Notes: a model not told the origin generated them from the letters alone. A stretch of 19,961 nucleotides of DNA from Gyrodactylus bullatarudis (GCA_012064415.1 SSNU01000356.1:1-19961); one strand, 5' to 3'. Counted from the stretch's first letter, positions 1-9,028 are shown. Made by a program: numbers and translations.

Positions 1-155
1 CTAGTATTTCATACTCATTACCTTTTTATTATCACCTCTCAAATTGATGAAATTGATCGAACATTATTTTTATTTAATAATTTTTTTGTTAATGTGAAAC
101 TCAACAATGATTATACTATTTTATTTTTTTTTGGGGTGATTTTTGGAATTAACCC
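1..155 (+). repeat. Dispersed repeat, copy 1 (shortened)
   Basis: Bases 1-127 are identical to 11679-11805. The copies then part, and both finish in the same ggaattaaccc tail. This copy lacks roughly 90 bases present in copy 2, with the break at a shared ttatttt, and also lacks one of two tandem gggtgatttt units. One frame stays open from base 1 to the TAG at 154-156 and reads the same exon-like peptide as copy 2 (start LVFHTHYLF). The window edge cuts the 5' side, so the true boundary is unknown. Confidence 0.85.
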
Positions 156-291
156 TTAGAATTAACTGTTTATTGAAAATCATTGATTATAAAGCAACCA
201 GTCTAATATGCAAGTACCTCTCTTCCCTTTTTTTAGTTTTGGTAATAGGAAACTAAGCCTGAATAAACAATGACTTTTGTTCTGCCCATAA

Positions 292-687
292 CGGGGGTTT
301 TCACACCACATAATAATATGCCCTGGAATTGTACGTTCATTCAAATGCAAATATAGAAAGTTAATGAATGAGAAGATTTTCAACGAGAGGATTCCCATGC
401 ACGAACTTAAGAAGAAAATTAATCTAAAGTGTTGCCTATACACTGCAAAAAAAGACTGGGAAGATGTCAGTGAGGAAACTATTATAAGCTGTTTCAATAA
501 CACTAAATTCATTACCAAAAATGAGGTGGTTTCAAACAATTCTCTTGTGTTTGAAAGAATCAGATTTATAAAAAAATTCCTGGATCTAGATAAAAGATAT
601 GGCTCAATAAAGGTCCGATCTGATTTAAAATTTTTTAAAGAGTTTTCTGAAAATAATAACCTCAATAATTTGTATGATATTCAATAA
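292..687 (+). pseudogene. pogo/Tigger-like transposase, C-terminal fragment
   Basis: Stop-to-stop frame; the first ATG is at 364, but the homologous reading begins upstream, near 319. Two stretches look like the late part of a DDE transposase of the pogo/Tigger (CENP-B/jerky-like) group. The first is PGIVRSFKCKYRKLM, resembling the family's 'xGIIRxFKxxYRK' segment that follows the last catalytic region. The second, about 35 codons on, is KDWEDVSEETIISCF, resembling 'AWxxVtpETIxNCF'. These elements cut and paste in the nucleus; this piece has no catalytic aspartates and cannot act. An in-frame TAA at 289-291 closes the upstream side, and I see no clear homologous sequence 5' of it. It ends in an acidic, asparagine-rich tail. 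The assignment is by remembered motifs, not by a search. No terminal inverted repeats were identified. Confidence 0.6.
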
Positions 688-689
688 AT

Positions 690-2160
690 ATATTCAACTT
701 ATAATTGATATCACAATTATTATTATTTTTATAAATTTAAATACTAAACTTGAGATAGATTGAGATGAAATGATATTAAAGATTAAAAAACTAGAACCAT
801 TTGCTAGGTCTATTCTGATTGATTATTGTAATAACTCAATATGATTGCTAACAGTTTTAGTATAAAAAACAAACGAGAAAAGGCAGAAATGATATCTCGA
901 GTCGTTATGTGTGAAATTGACTGTACTTAATGAGTTATAAATGAATTGTTTATTAGGCTAACCTCTTCAAAACGAAAGGTATTGATTTGAAACTTTTAAG
1001 TCATATTTATTAGTTATTATTGAAACAAAATATCTCTCAAATATAACTTGATAATTTTATTCTCATCGAGAAAACCTTCAGAATCAATCAAACAACTTTA
1101 AAGCATTTATTTAGTCAATTAATGTCATCAAATCATAAATTATTGAATGATATCTGTTGATCAAATTCTGATTAATCCTGAATTTATTGTTTTACATTGA
1201 TTCTTCAAAAGCTTTTTCATTGGCTCAAACATAAATTATCATTTAGAGCAATTCGAACAGTTTTTATTAAGCCGTGATGGATCCGAATCATTTTCATAAC
1301 TCACGAATCATAAGGAAGACTATACAGCGTAGTATTACTTAAAGATAATTTCAATCTTGGAGCTTTTATGAGCTGGATTCTGGGGAGAATCATGTTCTGG
1401 TTCATTGAAATATATTCACAATAAATTTTATCCCGTAATTTCATTGTGGTTCAACACTAGGAGATTCTACTTCTGACAACACTGCTTTCGTGTGAACATT
1501 TTAAATATTAAGGGAATAGAAACATCAGCAAGATTTAATTAAAAAAACTTATATAAACAGAAGCGAAGATTCAAAATTATGGATGTATAAAATTTGCTTA
1601 GCAATAAAAAGAATAAATATGATTTTTGTAAATGAAAAAAACAATATTCAAAAATTGAAAAAGTTTTTAATTTCTTTTTGAAAATACAGTATTTTTCTAA
1701 GGGATATTATTCAGATTTAATAAGACATTAACTAAGAATTTCATCTCTCACAGAATAGAAATTATGACAAAAACGTTAAGGCGTGGAATTCAAATTTCAA
1801 AAGGGGCTAATCTGTTAACAAGCCGCTACGACAAAAATAATTAGCATATTCATGATCCTCTTGAAATTCTGATCTAAAAAAATATGGTTTGCTAATATCG
1901 ATTTTTGGTCTATTGTATATTCCTGGATACACGGTTTCTCGACTTCAACCTCTTTTTATATTCATAATTATGAATTCTTATAAAAATATTTATATGAGGA
2001 TACATCACTCTTCAAATTTATTTTCACATATAAATTAATTACAATATATATTAAAAAATTGAATAAATTAAAATATACAAAGCTTTCATTACCTGAAAAA
2101 AAATTTGAAATTATCATTCAAGATAAAAAATGATGTAATTATAAAGAATTTTATTTGATT
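690..2160. other. AT-rich stretch without recognisable gene
   Basis: All six frames are closed at short intervals and I recognise no protein motif. The sequence is mostly A/T runs. It may hold decayed repeats, but no internal copy was matched elsewhere in the window. Confidence 0.6.
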
Positions 2161-2313
2161 ACACTAAACTTCCTAGAAAATGTATTATCCGGAAAATAAT
2201 CGATCGAATTATTTCTACCTGATTACTCATGAGTACGACCATTAATTTTCAAAAATATTTTTAGAACCTCGTGTGTTCTGAAGCGCCAAATAAGGCTTGA
2301 ACTTCACAATAAA
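2161..2313 (+). repeat. Perfect inverted repeat, left arm
   Basis: Read on the minus strand, this arm is identical to 2938-3091 over about 153 bases, including tcatgagtacgacc, cgatcgaatt and cctcgtgtgttctg. Outside the arms a weak resemblance continues for about 20 bases (aattttattt), then stops. The enclosed 620 bp contains an LTR-like module. Identity over the whole arm implies a recent duplication, gene conversion or an assembly fold-back. The minus-strand ORF at 2242-2460 lies partly in this arm and shows no sign of being a gene. Confidence 0.95.
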
Positions 2314-2435
2314 ATAATCACAAAATTTTGAAATCACATGGTAACTCTCCCACCACCAAATGTACTCGCTTAATACCAACACCAAGAAAACCGAGAAGTA
2401 CCAAAAGAAGCACACACAAGGTGAACAAAAAGAAG

Positions 2436-2560
2436 GGCCAATCAGATCATTAATTATCATTAATTTTTGTATATAAATCTGTATATAAAACTGAAGAGTA
2501 TGCCACGAAATAAAGCGCCTTTCTTTATGAATTCTTCTATTGCTCAGATAAAATCAGAGG
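2436..2560 (+). promoter_or_regulatory. LTR-like promoter/poly(A) module, copy 1
   Basis: In order there is ggccaatcag (CCAAT box, 2436-2445), two TATA-like runs (2471-2477 and 2482-2489), then ctgaagagta and an AATAAA at 2509-2514 followed by gcgcc. The same order and several of the same words (aagagtatgcc, cgaaataaagcgc) recur at 8011-8100. A TATA box followed within about 40 bases by AATAAA is the usual U3-R layout of a long terminal repeat. No complete LTR with TG...CA ends or primer-binding site was delimited, so this may be a solo or truncated LTR. Confidence 0.5.
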
Positions 2561-2937
2561 TTAATCAACACCTCTCAAACAAAAATAATAACAATTTGTC
2601 TCCCAACATTGTAAAGCTTACATGATATGACGTCATCGGTAAGAAAAAACGGGGGTCCATAACTAAAGTCAGATTAAAGATGGAATTTTATCGATTTTCA
2701 TTCGAAAACGAAAATCCTGATCATATCAAATTTGAACTCGTCTAGTTTTCACCGATTATGATATTGGTGCATAAAATTTAGGCAAGTGAAACAACTTTTC
2801 AATCTGCATCGGATGGAGTTATTTTTACTTATGTAGAACGAAAAAAATATATTTCGCTTATTAATGGAGCTAGATTAATGGAAAAAGGTTTAGAGGCAAG
2901 AACATAGTGATATTAGCCAAAATACAAATTCATATTT

Positions 2938-3091
2938 TTTTATTGTGAAGTTCAAGCCTTATTTGGCGCTTCAGAACACACGAGGTTCTAAAAATATTTT
3001 TGAAAATTAATGGTCGTACTCATGAGTAATCAGGTAGAAATAATTCGATCGATTATTTTCCGGATAATACATTTTCTAGGAAGTTTAGTGT
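2938..3091 (-). repeat. Perfect inverted repeat, right arm
   Basis: Partner of 2161-2313 in opposite orientation. The arms are separated by about 624 bases, so transcripts across the locus could form a long double-stranded RNA. Confidence 0.95.
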
Positions 3092-3179
3092 ATATTAAAT
3101 AAAATTTTAAACATTACAGTGCAACCGAGGTGTAAGTCTGACATATTTATTTTTCTCATCAATCACTTAATAAAATGAA
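3092..3179. other. Short spacer between inverted repeat and module copy 2
   Basis: AT-rich, no motif recognised. Confidence 0.4.
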
Positions 3180-3475
3180 GAATAATAATTATCATTTCAC
3201 TGACTAATGTCTTGCATTTTGTAGGTAGAAAACGAAAATAGATCCTGGGTGAATACGAGCGTTTTATTTTCGTCTGTTCTCATCAGACCTTACACCGACT
3301 TGCATATTTACACAGAATATTATTCAATGGAATGCAAAAAGTTCTTTCGGGCCAATCAGAGCATTTATTTGTAACCGGATGGAGGGTGTAGTTTGGTAGA
3401 CTTCTGGCTGTTGGTGTTACACCTTCCTATCTCTTTTTGAAATATGTTTCTATTCCTCTGGAAGACAATAATTAT
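3180..3475 (-). repeat. LTR-like module, copy 2 (minus) with hairpin before poly(A) signal
   Basis: On the minus strand the order is gattggccc, a weak TATA-like gtaaatatg, tcggtgtaagg, then a hairpin GTCTG-atgagaa-CAGAC (3272-3288), then AATAAA (3263-3268) and a U5-like tail cgctcgtattcacccagg. The tail resembles the plus-strand copy at 18061-18129, where the hairpin is GTCGG-aagagaa-CCGAC. On the plus strand, 3428-3465 shares a roughly 37 base stretch (ctatctctttttgaaatat, then ttcctct) with 8257-8294, so the edge of this copy abuts another family member. Limits are approximate. Confidence 0.5.
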
Positions 3476-3715
3476 AATTATCAAATAAATTTCAAGAAGC
3501 CTTATGCAAATTTTTCATACAATCAATTTCCAGTTATCATCACTGCCCTTTCTCATTTTTTTATTATTTTATAACTATTAACCAATCTGCTATCACAGCT
3601 CGCTATAGAATAAGTGTCATTAACATCTTCGTAAGAAGAGGAAGAAGAATTGAGTTGTTGAGACATAAATATAGCTTCATTGTTTATGTTGTATTTTTAC
3701 TCTTGAATTTGAAAA

Positions 3716-5458
3716 TGCATCTTAATTTTGCCGCGGCCCTTTGTCGACGAGTTAAATTCAGTTTTGGCCATTCAGTTAAGGCATTATAATAAATTCTGTC
3801 CGAATTTCTCGGCTATTGCGAAGCCCTTATATCAGTTAACGCGCAAGGAGGAGGTGTGGAAATGGAGCGAGGATCATACGAGACGGTTCAAGAGGTTAAT
3901 TGATACAATAAAGGATAAAGTGTTGACCCATTACGATGTTGTGAAGCCGCTGTATCTTACTTGTGACGCGTCGGAGGCTGGTTTTGGATATATACTCAGT
4001 CATGATCCTGATATGATGCAGATAGTGGATGTGGGTAGCAGAGTGGCGTCAAAGGCAAAGGAGTCGTACTCGGTTCCAGAGAGAGAGGCGCTGGCCATAG
4101 TAGAAGGGTTGAAATACTTCCACAACTACATCATTGGCAGGAAAATCACTATCAGAACTGATCATCGAATTCTAAAGGACGTGTTCGCGTCGAAGAACTG
4201 GAACAAGGTGGTCAGCATGACGCTAACGAGATGGAAGCTAATTTTAATGAGCTATGATTATGAGATTTTGTATGTTGAAGGGAAACTGAACGTAGTCGCC
4301 GATGCTTTCTCACGGTTGGCAGTGAACCGGACGGTTGACAGAAAAGAAGTTGATTTCGCTGCAGTGCACCAAGTGATACAGATTCCAAAATATGACGAAC
4401 TGCTAAAGGAGGTGAAGGAGATGAAAGACGCAGACATCGAAAAGGTAAAAAAACTGGTGATAAAAGGGTGGCAAACAAAGTGCCCCGAGGAGTTGCAAAA
4501 GTTCAAGGCAGTTTCTGAAAATCTTATGGTTCAAGATGGTTTACTCTACTATGCACATAGAGTGGTGTTTCCTAGATCACTCAGCAGGAAGGTGTTGCAG
4601 GCGGTGCATGAGGTGGGCCATCCGGGCAAAGACAAGATGATACGAATGATTAGGCAGTTCGCATGGTGGCCAGGTCTTGATCGTGAAGTTGCAGCTTTCG
4701 TCAGTTCGTGCGAGGTATGCATCAAGCAGGGTGTAAAGAGAAGGAAGTTTGCTTTAATCTCCCGTGCAGAGGCTGAAAGCCCGTTGGAAAGAGTGCACTG
4801 TGACGTGGCGCATTTTGAAGGCCACAATTTCCTGATCACAGTGGACGCGTATTCAAATTTTATTTGGACCGACATGTTAAAAAGTAAGGAGTCAAGTGAA
4901 GTGATCAGAGCCCTAAAAATGTTCATGTTGAGGTATGGAAACCCATTAAAGGTCGTGACGGATAACGGTACAAATTTCGCCAGTGCGGCTTGTAGAGAGT
5001 TCTTGGCCGAGAGAAAGATAATACATGAGAGAAGCCCGCCTGGGTACCATGAATCAAATGGGCAAGCTGAAGTGGCCGTACGGATCTTCAAGGTCTGCAT
5101 GGAGAAAGCGTTATCGGAGGAGAGTTTTCCAACGTCCAGAGCGGTTGAAGCCTTCATCGGTTATCATAACTGGACCCCGGGCAGCCAGGATGCGGTGCTG
5201 GCAAATATGTTCATGGGAGCGAATAAGAACTTTTATTCTTCTCAATTTACTGCCATAGAGAAGATTTTCTCAATTTATCAAGAAGTACATTCTTCTTCTC
5301 CGCCTTTAAATAATCATGCAACAATGATATTTCTTGATACAGGCTTAAAGAATTTTCAACATTGGGCTGTCGATAAATTTCACACTACAGAAGCAATTTT
5401 TGATGGTACTGGGATCGACATTATTCCAGGCTTCTTTATTCTTGATAAATTGAGTTAG
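3716..5458 (+). pseudogene. Ty3/gypsy pol fragment: RNase H, integrase zinc finger and integrase core
   Basis: The open frame runs from after a TGA at 3710 to the TAG-side stop at 5458; there is no ATG near the left edge, so it is a fragment entered in mid-protein. Numbering from the TTG at 3728: residues 1-40 match the RT-end connection (YNKFCPNFSAIAKPLY). RNase H follows with D80, E120, D145 and D192, the last in ADAFSRL. The integrase zinc finger is H294, H298, C328, C331. The integrase core is D359, D412, E448 with exactly 35 residues between the last two (DD35E) and the NGQAE motif. All catalytic residues are kept, though gag, protease and the RT palm are missing. Codons are clearly GC-richer than the flanks. 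After about residue 498 (MFMGANK) composition turns AT-rich and no family feature follows, so the last 75 codons are probably fusion to flanking sequence. In life this protein primes and integrates retrotransposon cDNA. Confidence 0.9.
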
Positions 5459-5459
5459 T

Positions 5460-5749
5460 TAAAGTTAGGTAAAAGTTTGAGTTGAAGTTAGGGATAGAAA
5501 GTGGAAAATGATTGAATCTTGGATAACAAATGAAGCTTAATTCTGATTGGTTAATGTGTTTCTCTAATTCTATTGGTCTATCTAAAGAGAGCAGAGAGGT
5601 ATAAATATAAAGATGAGGGGAAGAATATTCATCATGTGAGTCATCATGTGTGTAATTAACTGTATTGAATTCTCCGCACAGTGCTTTTTTATTTCAGAAA
5701 ACTCTCCATTATAAAGATACCTTTATCCCCTTCATAAGGAATAGTTAAT
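5460..5749 (+). promoter_or_regulatory. Core-promoter-like stretch
   Basis: Contains gattggttaatg (5546 region) and attggtct, both CCAAT-type boxes read on the opposite strand, then a strong TATA run gtataaatataaag (5599-5612). About 25-45 bases on lie repeated tcatcatgtg words. It could be the U3 of an LTR attached to the pol fragment upstream, or a promoter for the ORF at 5750. No matching second copy was found in the window, so LTR status is unproved. Confidence 0.35.
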
Positions 5750-6115
5750 ATGGCTAATTGCTCAGAGACTAATTCAGTTATTAAACAAAAGAAATTTCGC
5801 ATCAACACAGGATTCAAAACTGTCAGTATTAAACTTGTCAGCTGTATTATCCATTCTCTTCACTTCCTTAAAGAGTTTAACATGAAAATCAAAAATCGAA
5901 TTGTTCTTCTTATCGATACTTTGTCCCCTATAGTTCGAGGTTTCAGAGATATTTTATCTCAGCTATGTCAGAATTCGATAAAATTTGTTATCTTTATGAT
6001 ACTTGTTGTTGGATCTTCTGAAATGGTTAAAAAGAATTTTAGAATACATTACGTAATCAACAGAAGACTGAAATTATTGAACTCTCAAAAAGTTTCTCTT
6101 GTGGATATATTATAA
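5750..6115 (+). CDS. Hypothetical 121-residue protein
   Basis: ATG-initiated frame 150 bases downstream of the TATA run at 5599. I do not recognise the protein. It is basic and starts with a polar segment (MANCSETNSVIKQKKF). It holds a hydrophobic run near residues 80-90 (FVIFMILVVG) that could be a membrane segment or a buried helix, and ends with a basic/hydrophobic tail. Codon use is as AT-rich as the surroundings, so it could be a chance frame. Against chance: it is the longest plus-strand frame outside pol and the PLE, and it sits after a promoter-like stretch. A gag start, a host exon or noise are all possible. Confidence 0.25.
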   Translation: MANCSETNSVIKQKKFRINTGFKTVSIKLVSCIIHSLHFLKEFNMKIKNRIVLLIDTLSPIVRGFRDILSQLCQNSIKFVIFMILVVGSSEMVKKNFRIHYVINRRLKLLNSQKVSLVDIL

Positions 6116-6645
6116 GTCCTCAAGTTATTTTTGATTCTGATTCATTGAGTTTTTAATTTTCTACATTAAATGTAGAAGATAGATTTGGATGAAAAAAAGC
6201 AGCAAAATATTATCATCTAATTTTCAGAACAAAGCATTACAAGTATGAAATTCAAATAAATCCTATTTTAAAAAAATAAGTTAATGATCATTCTATAAAA
6301 TTATAGACTTATACACTAGAAATATGCTATTAGAGTCTCATCAATATAATACCTAAGAAACCAATGAATATTGCAGCATCTATACTTACAACTTAACTAG
6401 AAATATTTCGTTCTAGTTGCTTAGGTAATATATCCCACAGGAATGTCTTATTTGGTAAAAGACAAAGTGGGCGAAACGCACGTCTACCATATATGTATAG
6501 AGCAAGTGGGTTTCATGAATAATAGAGGGATGAAACAGACGTAGAGTTACAAGAGTAATATATAAGGTATACAAAGTAATTTCATATCATCGCACACATC
6601 CATGTATTTCATTTCTTCACAATAAATTATAGGGAGGTTAATAAA
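6116..6645. other. AT-rich stretch with a hammerhead-like relic
   Basis: No coding frame recognised. It contains the possible ribozyme relic described at 6424-6488 and otherwise only short AT-rich words. Confidence 0.5.
6424..6488 (+). ncRNA. Possible decayed hammerhead ribozyme (PLE type)
   Basis: The 3' half fits a type I hammerhead: CCCAC (6434-6438) pairs with GTGGG (6467-6471). Inside it GTCTT (6445-6449) pairs with AAGAC (6459-6463). GTGGGC is followed directly by GAAAC and then GCACGTC, the usual GAAA, short helix III and cleavage-site order. GGTA (6424-6427) can pair with TACC (6485-6488) as helix I. The CUGANGA box that should stand between helix I and helix II is absent; atatat is there instead. 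If it was a ribozyme it is inactive now. Confidence 0.35.
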
Positions 6646-6820
6646 TTAAGTAAAACAGTAATTAGCGAAGAAAAGTTTGTCAAGAAATTTAGATGAAATA
6701 AAATTGTTGAAACAAAAATTGTTATTAACTGGTTTTCTGAATTTTTATTCTTAATGACTTACAAAACTGAGGGGGGTACATAAATTTATTGACCCCTAGT
6801 TTTTTCTCTAATTCTTAATG
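6646..6820 (+). repeat. Long terminal inverted repeat, left, starting TTAA
   Basis: Starts TTAAGTAAAACAGTAATTAG and matches the reverse complement of 9063-9238 with a few substitutions and one short insertion (roughly 90 percent by eye). Shared words include gaagaaaagtttgt, aactgagggg and gacccctagttttttctct. Both arms end outward in TTAA, the target of piggyBac-type transposons, but the sequence just inside TTAA is not the CCY expected for piggyBac. A palindrome tgaggtc-aaaaa-gacctca lies about 65 bases inside. Confidence 0.85.
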
Positions 6821-6979
6821 AAATAGACTAGGATCTAATCGTGGAAAATAATTGTTTTCATTTCTTAACTCTTAACTCATGGAATTTGAGGTCAAAAAGA
6901 CCTCAAGGCAATGTTAATTCTTTATAAATATTCTGAGAACTTAATGAGGAACTCATTGGGAGGATTTAGAAATCGGTCG

Positions 6980-7090
6980 AATATTTAGTAATAAAGCTTA
7001 TATTTTGCCGGATCTCTTCAGACTATTACACCGGCTTGATATATACAGTAAAATAATACAGTAGAAAATATTTCATTCAATCTGTAAATC
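6980..7090 (-). promoter_or_regulatory. LTR-like module, copy 3 (minus)
   Basis: On the minus strand: tgtatatatcaagccggtgtaa (read in two parts), tagtctgaagagat, ccggc, then aaaatataagctttatta. GCCGG (7031-7035 on plus as ccggc) can pair with CCGGC (7007-7011) across a 19 base loop. The copy at 18538-18620 has the same order. The AATAAA position is degenerate here (aatataa). It lies directly downstream of the minus-strand coding relic at 7136-7761, as a 3' LTR or 3' UTR would. Confidence 0.5.
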
Positions 7091-7135
7091 GGGGGAGAGG
7101 AAGGGGAATGGCAAACATGCTGTTCGTCTCTGGGG

Positions 7136-7761
7136 TTATTTTATCCTCTTCACATATCTGTCGATTAACGGTTGTCCATTTAGACTTTTGCGTTTCCTAC
7201 CTTTTCTCTTATTTGTAGGTGTTGAACATTTGAGCATTTTTGTTTCGCTAATTACAGGTTAAGAGTTAATTTGATTATCAACTTTCGTTGACTTCTCTGC
7301 ATTTTCACTCATACTCTCGTTTGTAATTGTTGCTACGGCAGAGGACTGAATGTGATATAATTAAGACGTAGATTCAACTACTTGCTTTTTTTGTTCACTT
7401 GAATTAATAATCACACTTTTCTCTGCTTTTTGAGTTGAGCTAGCAACAGGACTTTGGTTCAACATTCTACCGATCTTTTTCTCTGGGTGAATCTTTGTTT
7501 GCCCTCAATACCCAGTTGTGTGGCCAATTCTTTCTGTTTGCACAGATCAGGTTTCATCGTTTTAATGTAGTGAGATTCGGAATGGTATACGACTTCTTCT
7601 CTGACTGCTTGAGGAACACAAGGATTGGCTTGATAGGGGATACTAAAACTGTTCACATCAGCACTGGGATTTGTTTTCCGATGGTGCTCCTGTACAAAAT
7701 ATTTGAAATAACCAAGAAGGCGTTCCCTGGTCGTACGCTGATCTTTGCAAACAGAAAAAAT
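7136..7761 (-). pseudogene. Unrecognised repeat-encoded protein, C-terminal part (copy A)
   Basis: The open frame runs from 7761 down to a TGA at 7459 (first ATG at 7656). It reads through RERLLGYFKYFVQEHH, ADVNSFSIPYQANPCVPQAV and ELATQLGIEGKQRFTQRK. Continuing past the TGA in a neighbouring frame gives polar, serine/lysine-rich sequence with the words QVVESTS, EKSTKVDNQI and KRKGRKRKS. It ends GQPLIDRYVKRIK and TAA at 7136-7138. A second copy at 18690-18990 keeps VVESTS, EKSTTVDNQI and RKR.SGQ, and a third at 8162-8308 keeps the ATQLGIEGKQRF block, so this is a dispersed family that once coded for protein. I do not recognise it. The basic tail plus Q-x-x-I-x-x-Y resembles a nuclear signal followed by a PCNA-binding box, which is only a suggestion. 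Confidence 0.5.
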
Positions 7762-7792
7762 TTAAAATAAAACTTGTCATGTATCTAGAATT

Positions 7793-7823
7793 TGGAACCT
7801 ATTATAANTGGAACCTATTATAA
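7793..7823. other. Single N between two identical 15-mers (assembly seam)
   Basis: tggaacctattataa occurs at 7793-7807 and again at 7809-7823, with one ambiguous base at 7808 between. This is what remains when two contig ends that overlap by 15 bases are joined with a placeholder. True spacing and copy number at this point are unknown. Confidence 0.8.
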
Positions 7824-7984
7824 CGTGGTATGGAGTGAAATAATTATTAATTGTAAATCTCTTATGTTACTTGATGTATTGTATACTGATTATAATTACC
7901 ATTTTACAATGTACACTATTACGAGACGTGCATGTGTCTGTGAGTGTGTCTGGTACTCACTCCTCAAGTGAGGCAAGAATACAC

Positions 7985-8135
7985 AACATAAGTCATATGT
8001 TATTGAAAGGTTAAACCAATCAGATTTAATTTTGTAATTTCAAACCTTTGTATATATTGGCGTGTATAATAAGAGTATGCCCGAAATAAAGCGCTTATCT
8101 CTTTTAAATTCTCTGGCATCACCTTTCACTCAAAA
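7985..8135 (+). promoter_or_regulatory. LTR-like promoter/poly(A) module, copy 4
   Basis: aaaccaatcag (CCAAT box, 8016-8020), TATA-like tatatatt and gtataata (8050-8070), then aagagtatgcccg and AATAAA (8085-8090) followed by gcgctt. It parallels copy 1 at 2436-2560 in order and in the words aagagtatgcc and gaaataaagcgc. It sits 30-60 bases before the coding relic at 8162, like a 5' LTR before an ORF. Confidence 0.5.
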
Positions 8136-8161
8136 TTAGCAATAGCATAGGCAAAATAAAA

Positions 8162-8308
8162 GATGAAATCGGCAATCATCTCAAAGACAAGAAAAAATTG
8201 GCAACACAACTGGGTATTGAGGGCAAACAAAGATTCACCCAGAGAAAGAAAACTCTTCTATCTCTTTTTGAAATATATTTATATTCCTCTAGACCCCTTG
8301 CCTTTTGA
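8162..8308 (+). pseudogene. Unrecognised family, short copy (D), plus strand
   Basis: The frame from GAT at 8162 reads DEIGNHLKDKKKLATQLGIE and on through GKQRFTQRKK to a TGA at 8306. The block ATQLGIEGKQRFTQRK is shared with copy A on the minus strand at 7480-7540, and the DNA is nearly identical there (gtattgagggcaaacaaag). The following FEIYLYSS stretch resembles plus-strand 3430-3465. Only about 48 codons remain. It lies about 70 bases after module copy 4. Confidence 0.45.
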
Positions 8309-8630
8309 TTTTTGGGTGAGTTCGAAGCATATCTTTTCTGGGCGGGGTTTGAGGATCCTTTTGTATTCATAAATATTCTGTTTTTTTCTTTCTGTATGAA
8401 ATCTTTTTGTAATCCTAGAACTATAACATGAGGGTTTTTTCAGTCATCGGCCTCTTATTACATGAAATAACTAATTCAGAAAAAATTATAACTGAGTCAG
8501 AATTTGGGGTCTTCTTGACCCCGTCCCCTTTTTTAATCTCATTTTCAATTCCATCTATGGCATTTTTATATTCATTTCATTTTCATCTTGTTGGTGATTG
8601 CAATCATGAGCTTCTACAATGAACATCTAC
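8309..8630. other. Spacer with GC-palindrome
   Basis: Mostly AT-rich. It contains ggggtc-ttctt-gacccc near 8500-8520, a short perfect hairpin comparable in form to aggtcaaaaagacct near 6886 and aggtcatatatgacct near 9254. The frame from 8428 is open for 64 codons but looks like chance (hydrophobic, T-rich). Confidence 0.4.
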
Positions 8631-8631
8631 A

Positions 8632-9028
8632 TATGAGCTGCTCTCGCGTGCTATGATCAGAGAATTATTAAATGAATCCGAAATTTCTTCCTATGCTAGA
8701 AGTGTCGAGGATTATGTCGAAGAGCAATAAAGAATAAGACGAGGACACTCTAATTATTTTTGAATCAACTTTTATCAATATGTGTATCGATATTTTTCTT
8801 GAAAAATCCTCTCTGCTCGAAACCTATAGCTTACACCAGATTCACAGCAAATCCAGGACTAAATTTTCCCGATCGTTTATTGATCATGAAGATTTCTTGA
8901 ATTTACTCACTGATGCCAATATATATCAACATATAGCAAATTTTTCAAACAAATATTTGCGGCTAAAAGGCTCCAATCATTCGGAGACACAAGTATATGT
9001 TACACTCCTGAATTCTGAATTAAATTAA
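8632..9028 (+). pseudogene. Unknown coding relic near right inverted repeat
   Basis: Two frames look coding in succession. The first, from 8632, reads YELLSRAMIRELLNESEISS and on through YARSVEDYVEEQ to a stop near 8728. The second, open from about 8736 with its first ATG at 8780, reads DEDTLIIFESTFINM and on through LLETYSLHQIHSKS and FIDHEDFLNLLTDANIYQ to a TAA at 9026-9028. The join needs a frameshift near 8730. I do not recognise the protein. It ends about 35 bases before the right inverted repeat at 9063, so it may be the C-terminus of whatever element the repeats delimit. Confidence 0.35.

Noticed and set aside
180..665. 161-codon minus-strand ORF
   Set aside because: It runs antisense to the pogo-like fragment and T-rich sequence, with no protein motif.
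2490..2520. CTGAAGA...GAAATAAAGCGC, second hammerhead look-alike
   Set aside because: No pairing for helix II, and the GAAA is part of the AATAAA-bearing module.
2625..2640. atgacgtcat, a perfect cAMP-response-type palindrome
   Set aside because: A single ten-base match with no supporting context; expected by chance now and then.
3262..3300. CTGATGAG...CGAAAA on the minus strand, hammerhead-like
   Set aside because: Only AACAGA lies between the box and CGAAA, so helix II would be one pair. The copies at 6980, 18040 and 18515 do not keep the box. The GTCTG/CAGAC hairpin explains it better.
4212..5157. Long minus-strand and alternative-frame ORFs over pol
   Set aside because: Shadows of the Ty3/gypsy frame, which carries every catalytic motif.
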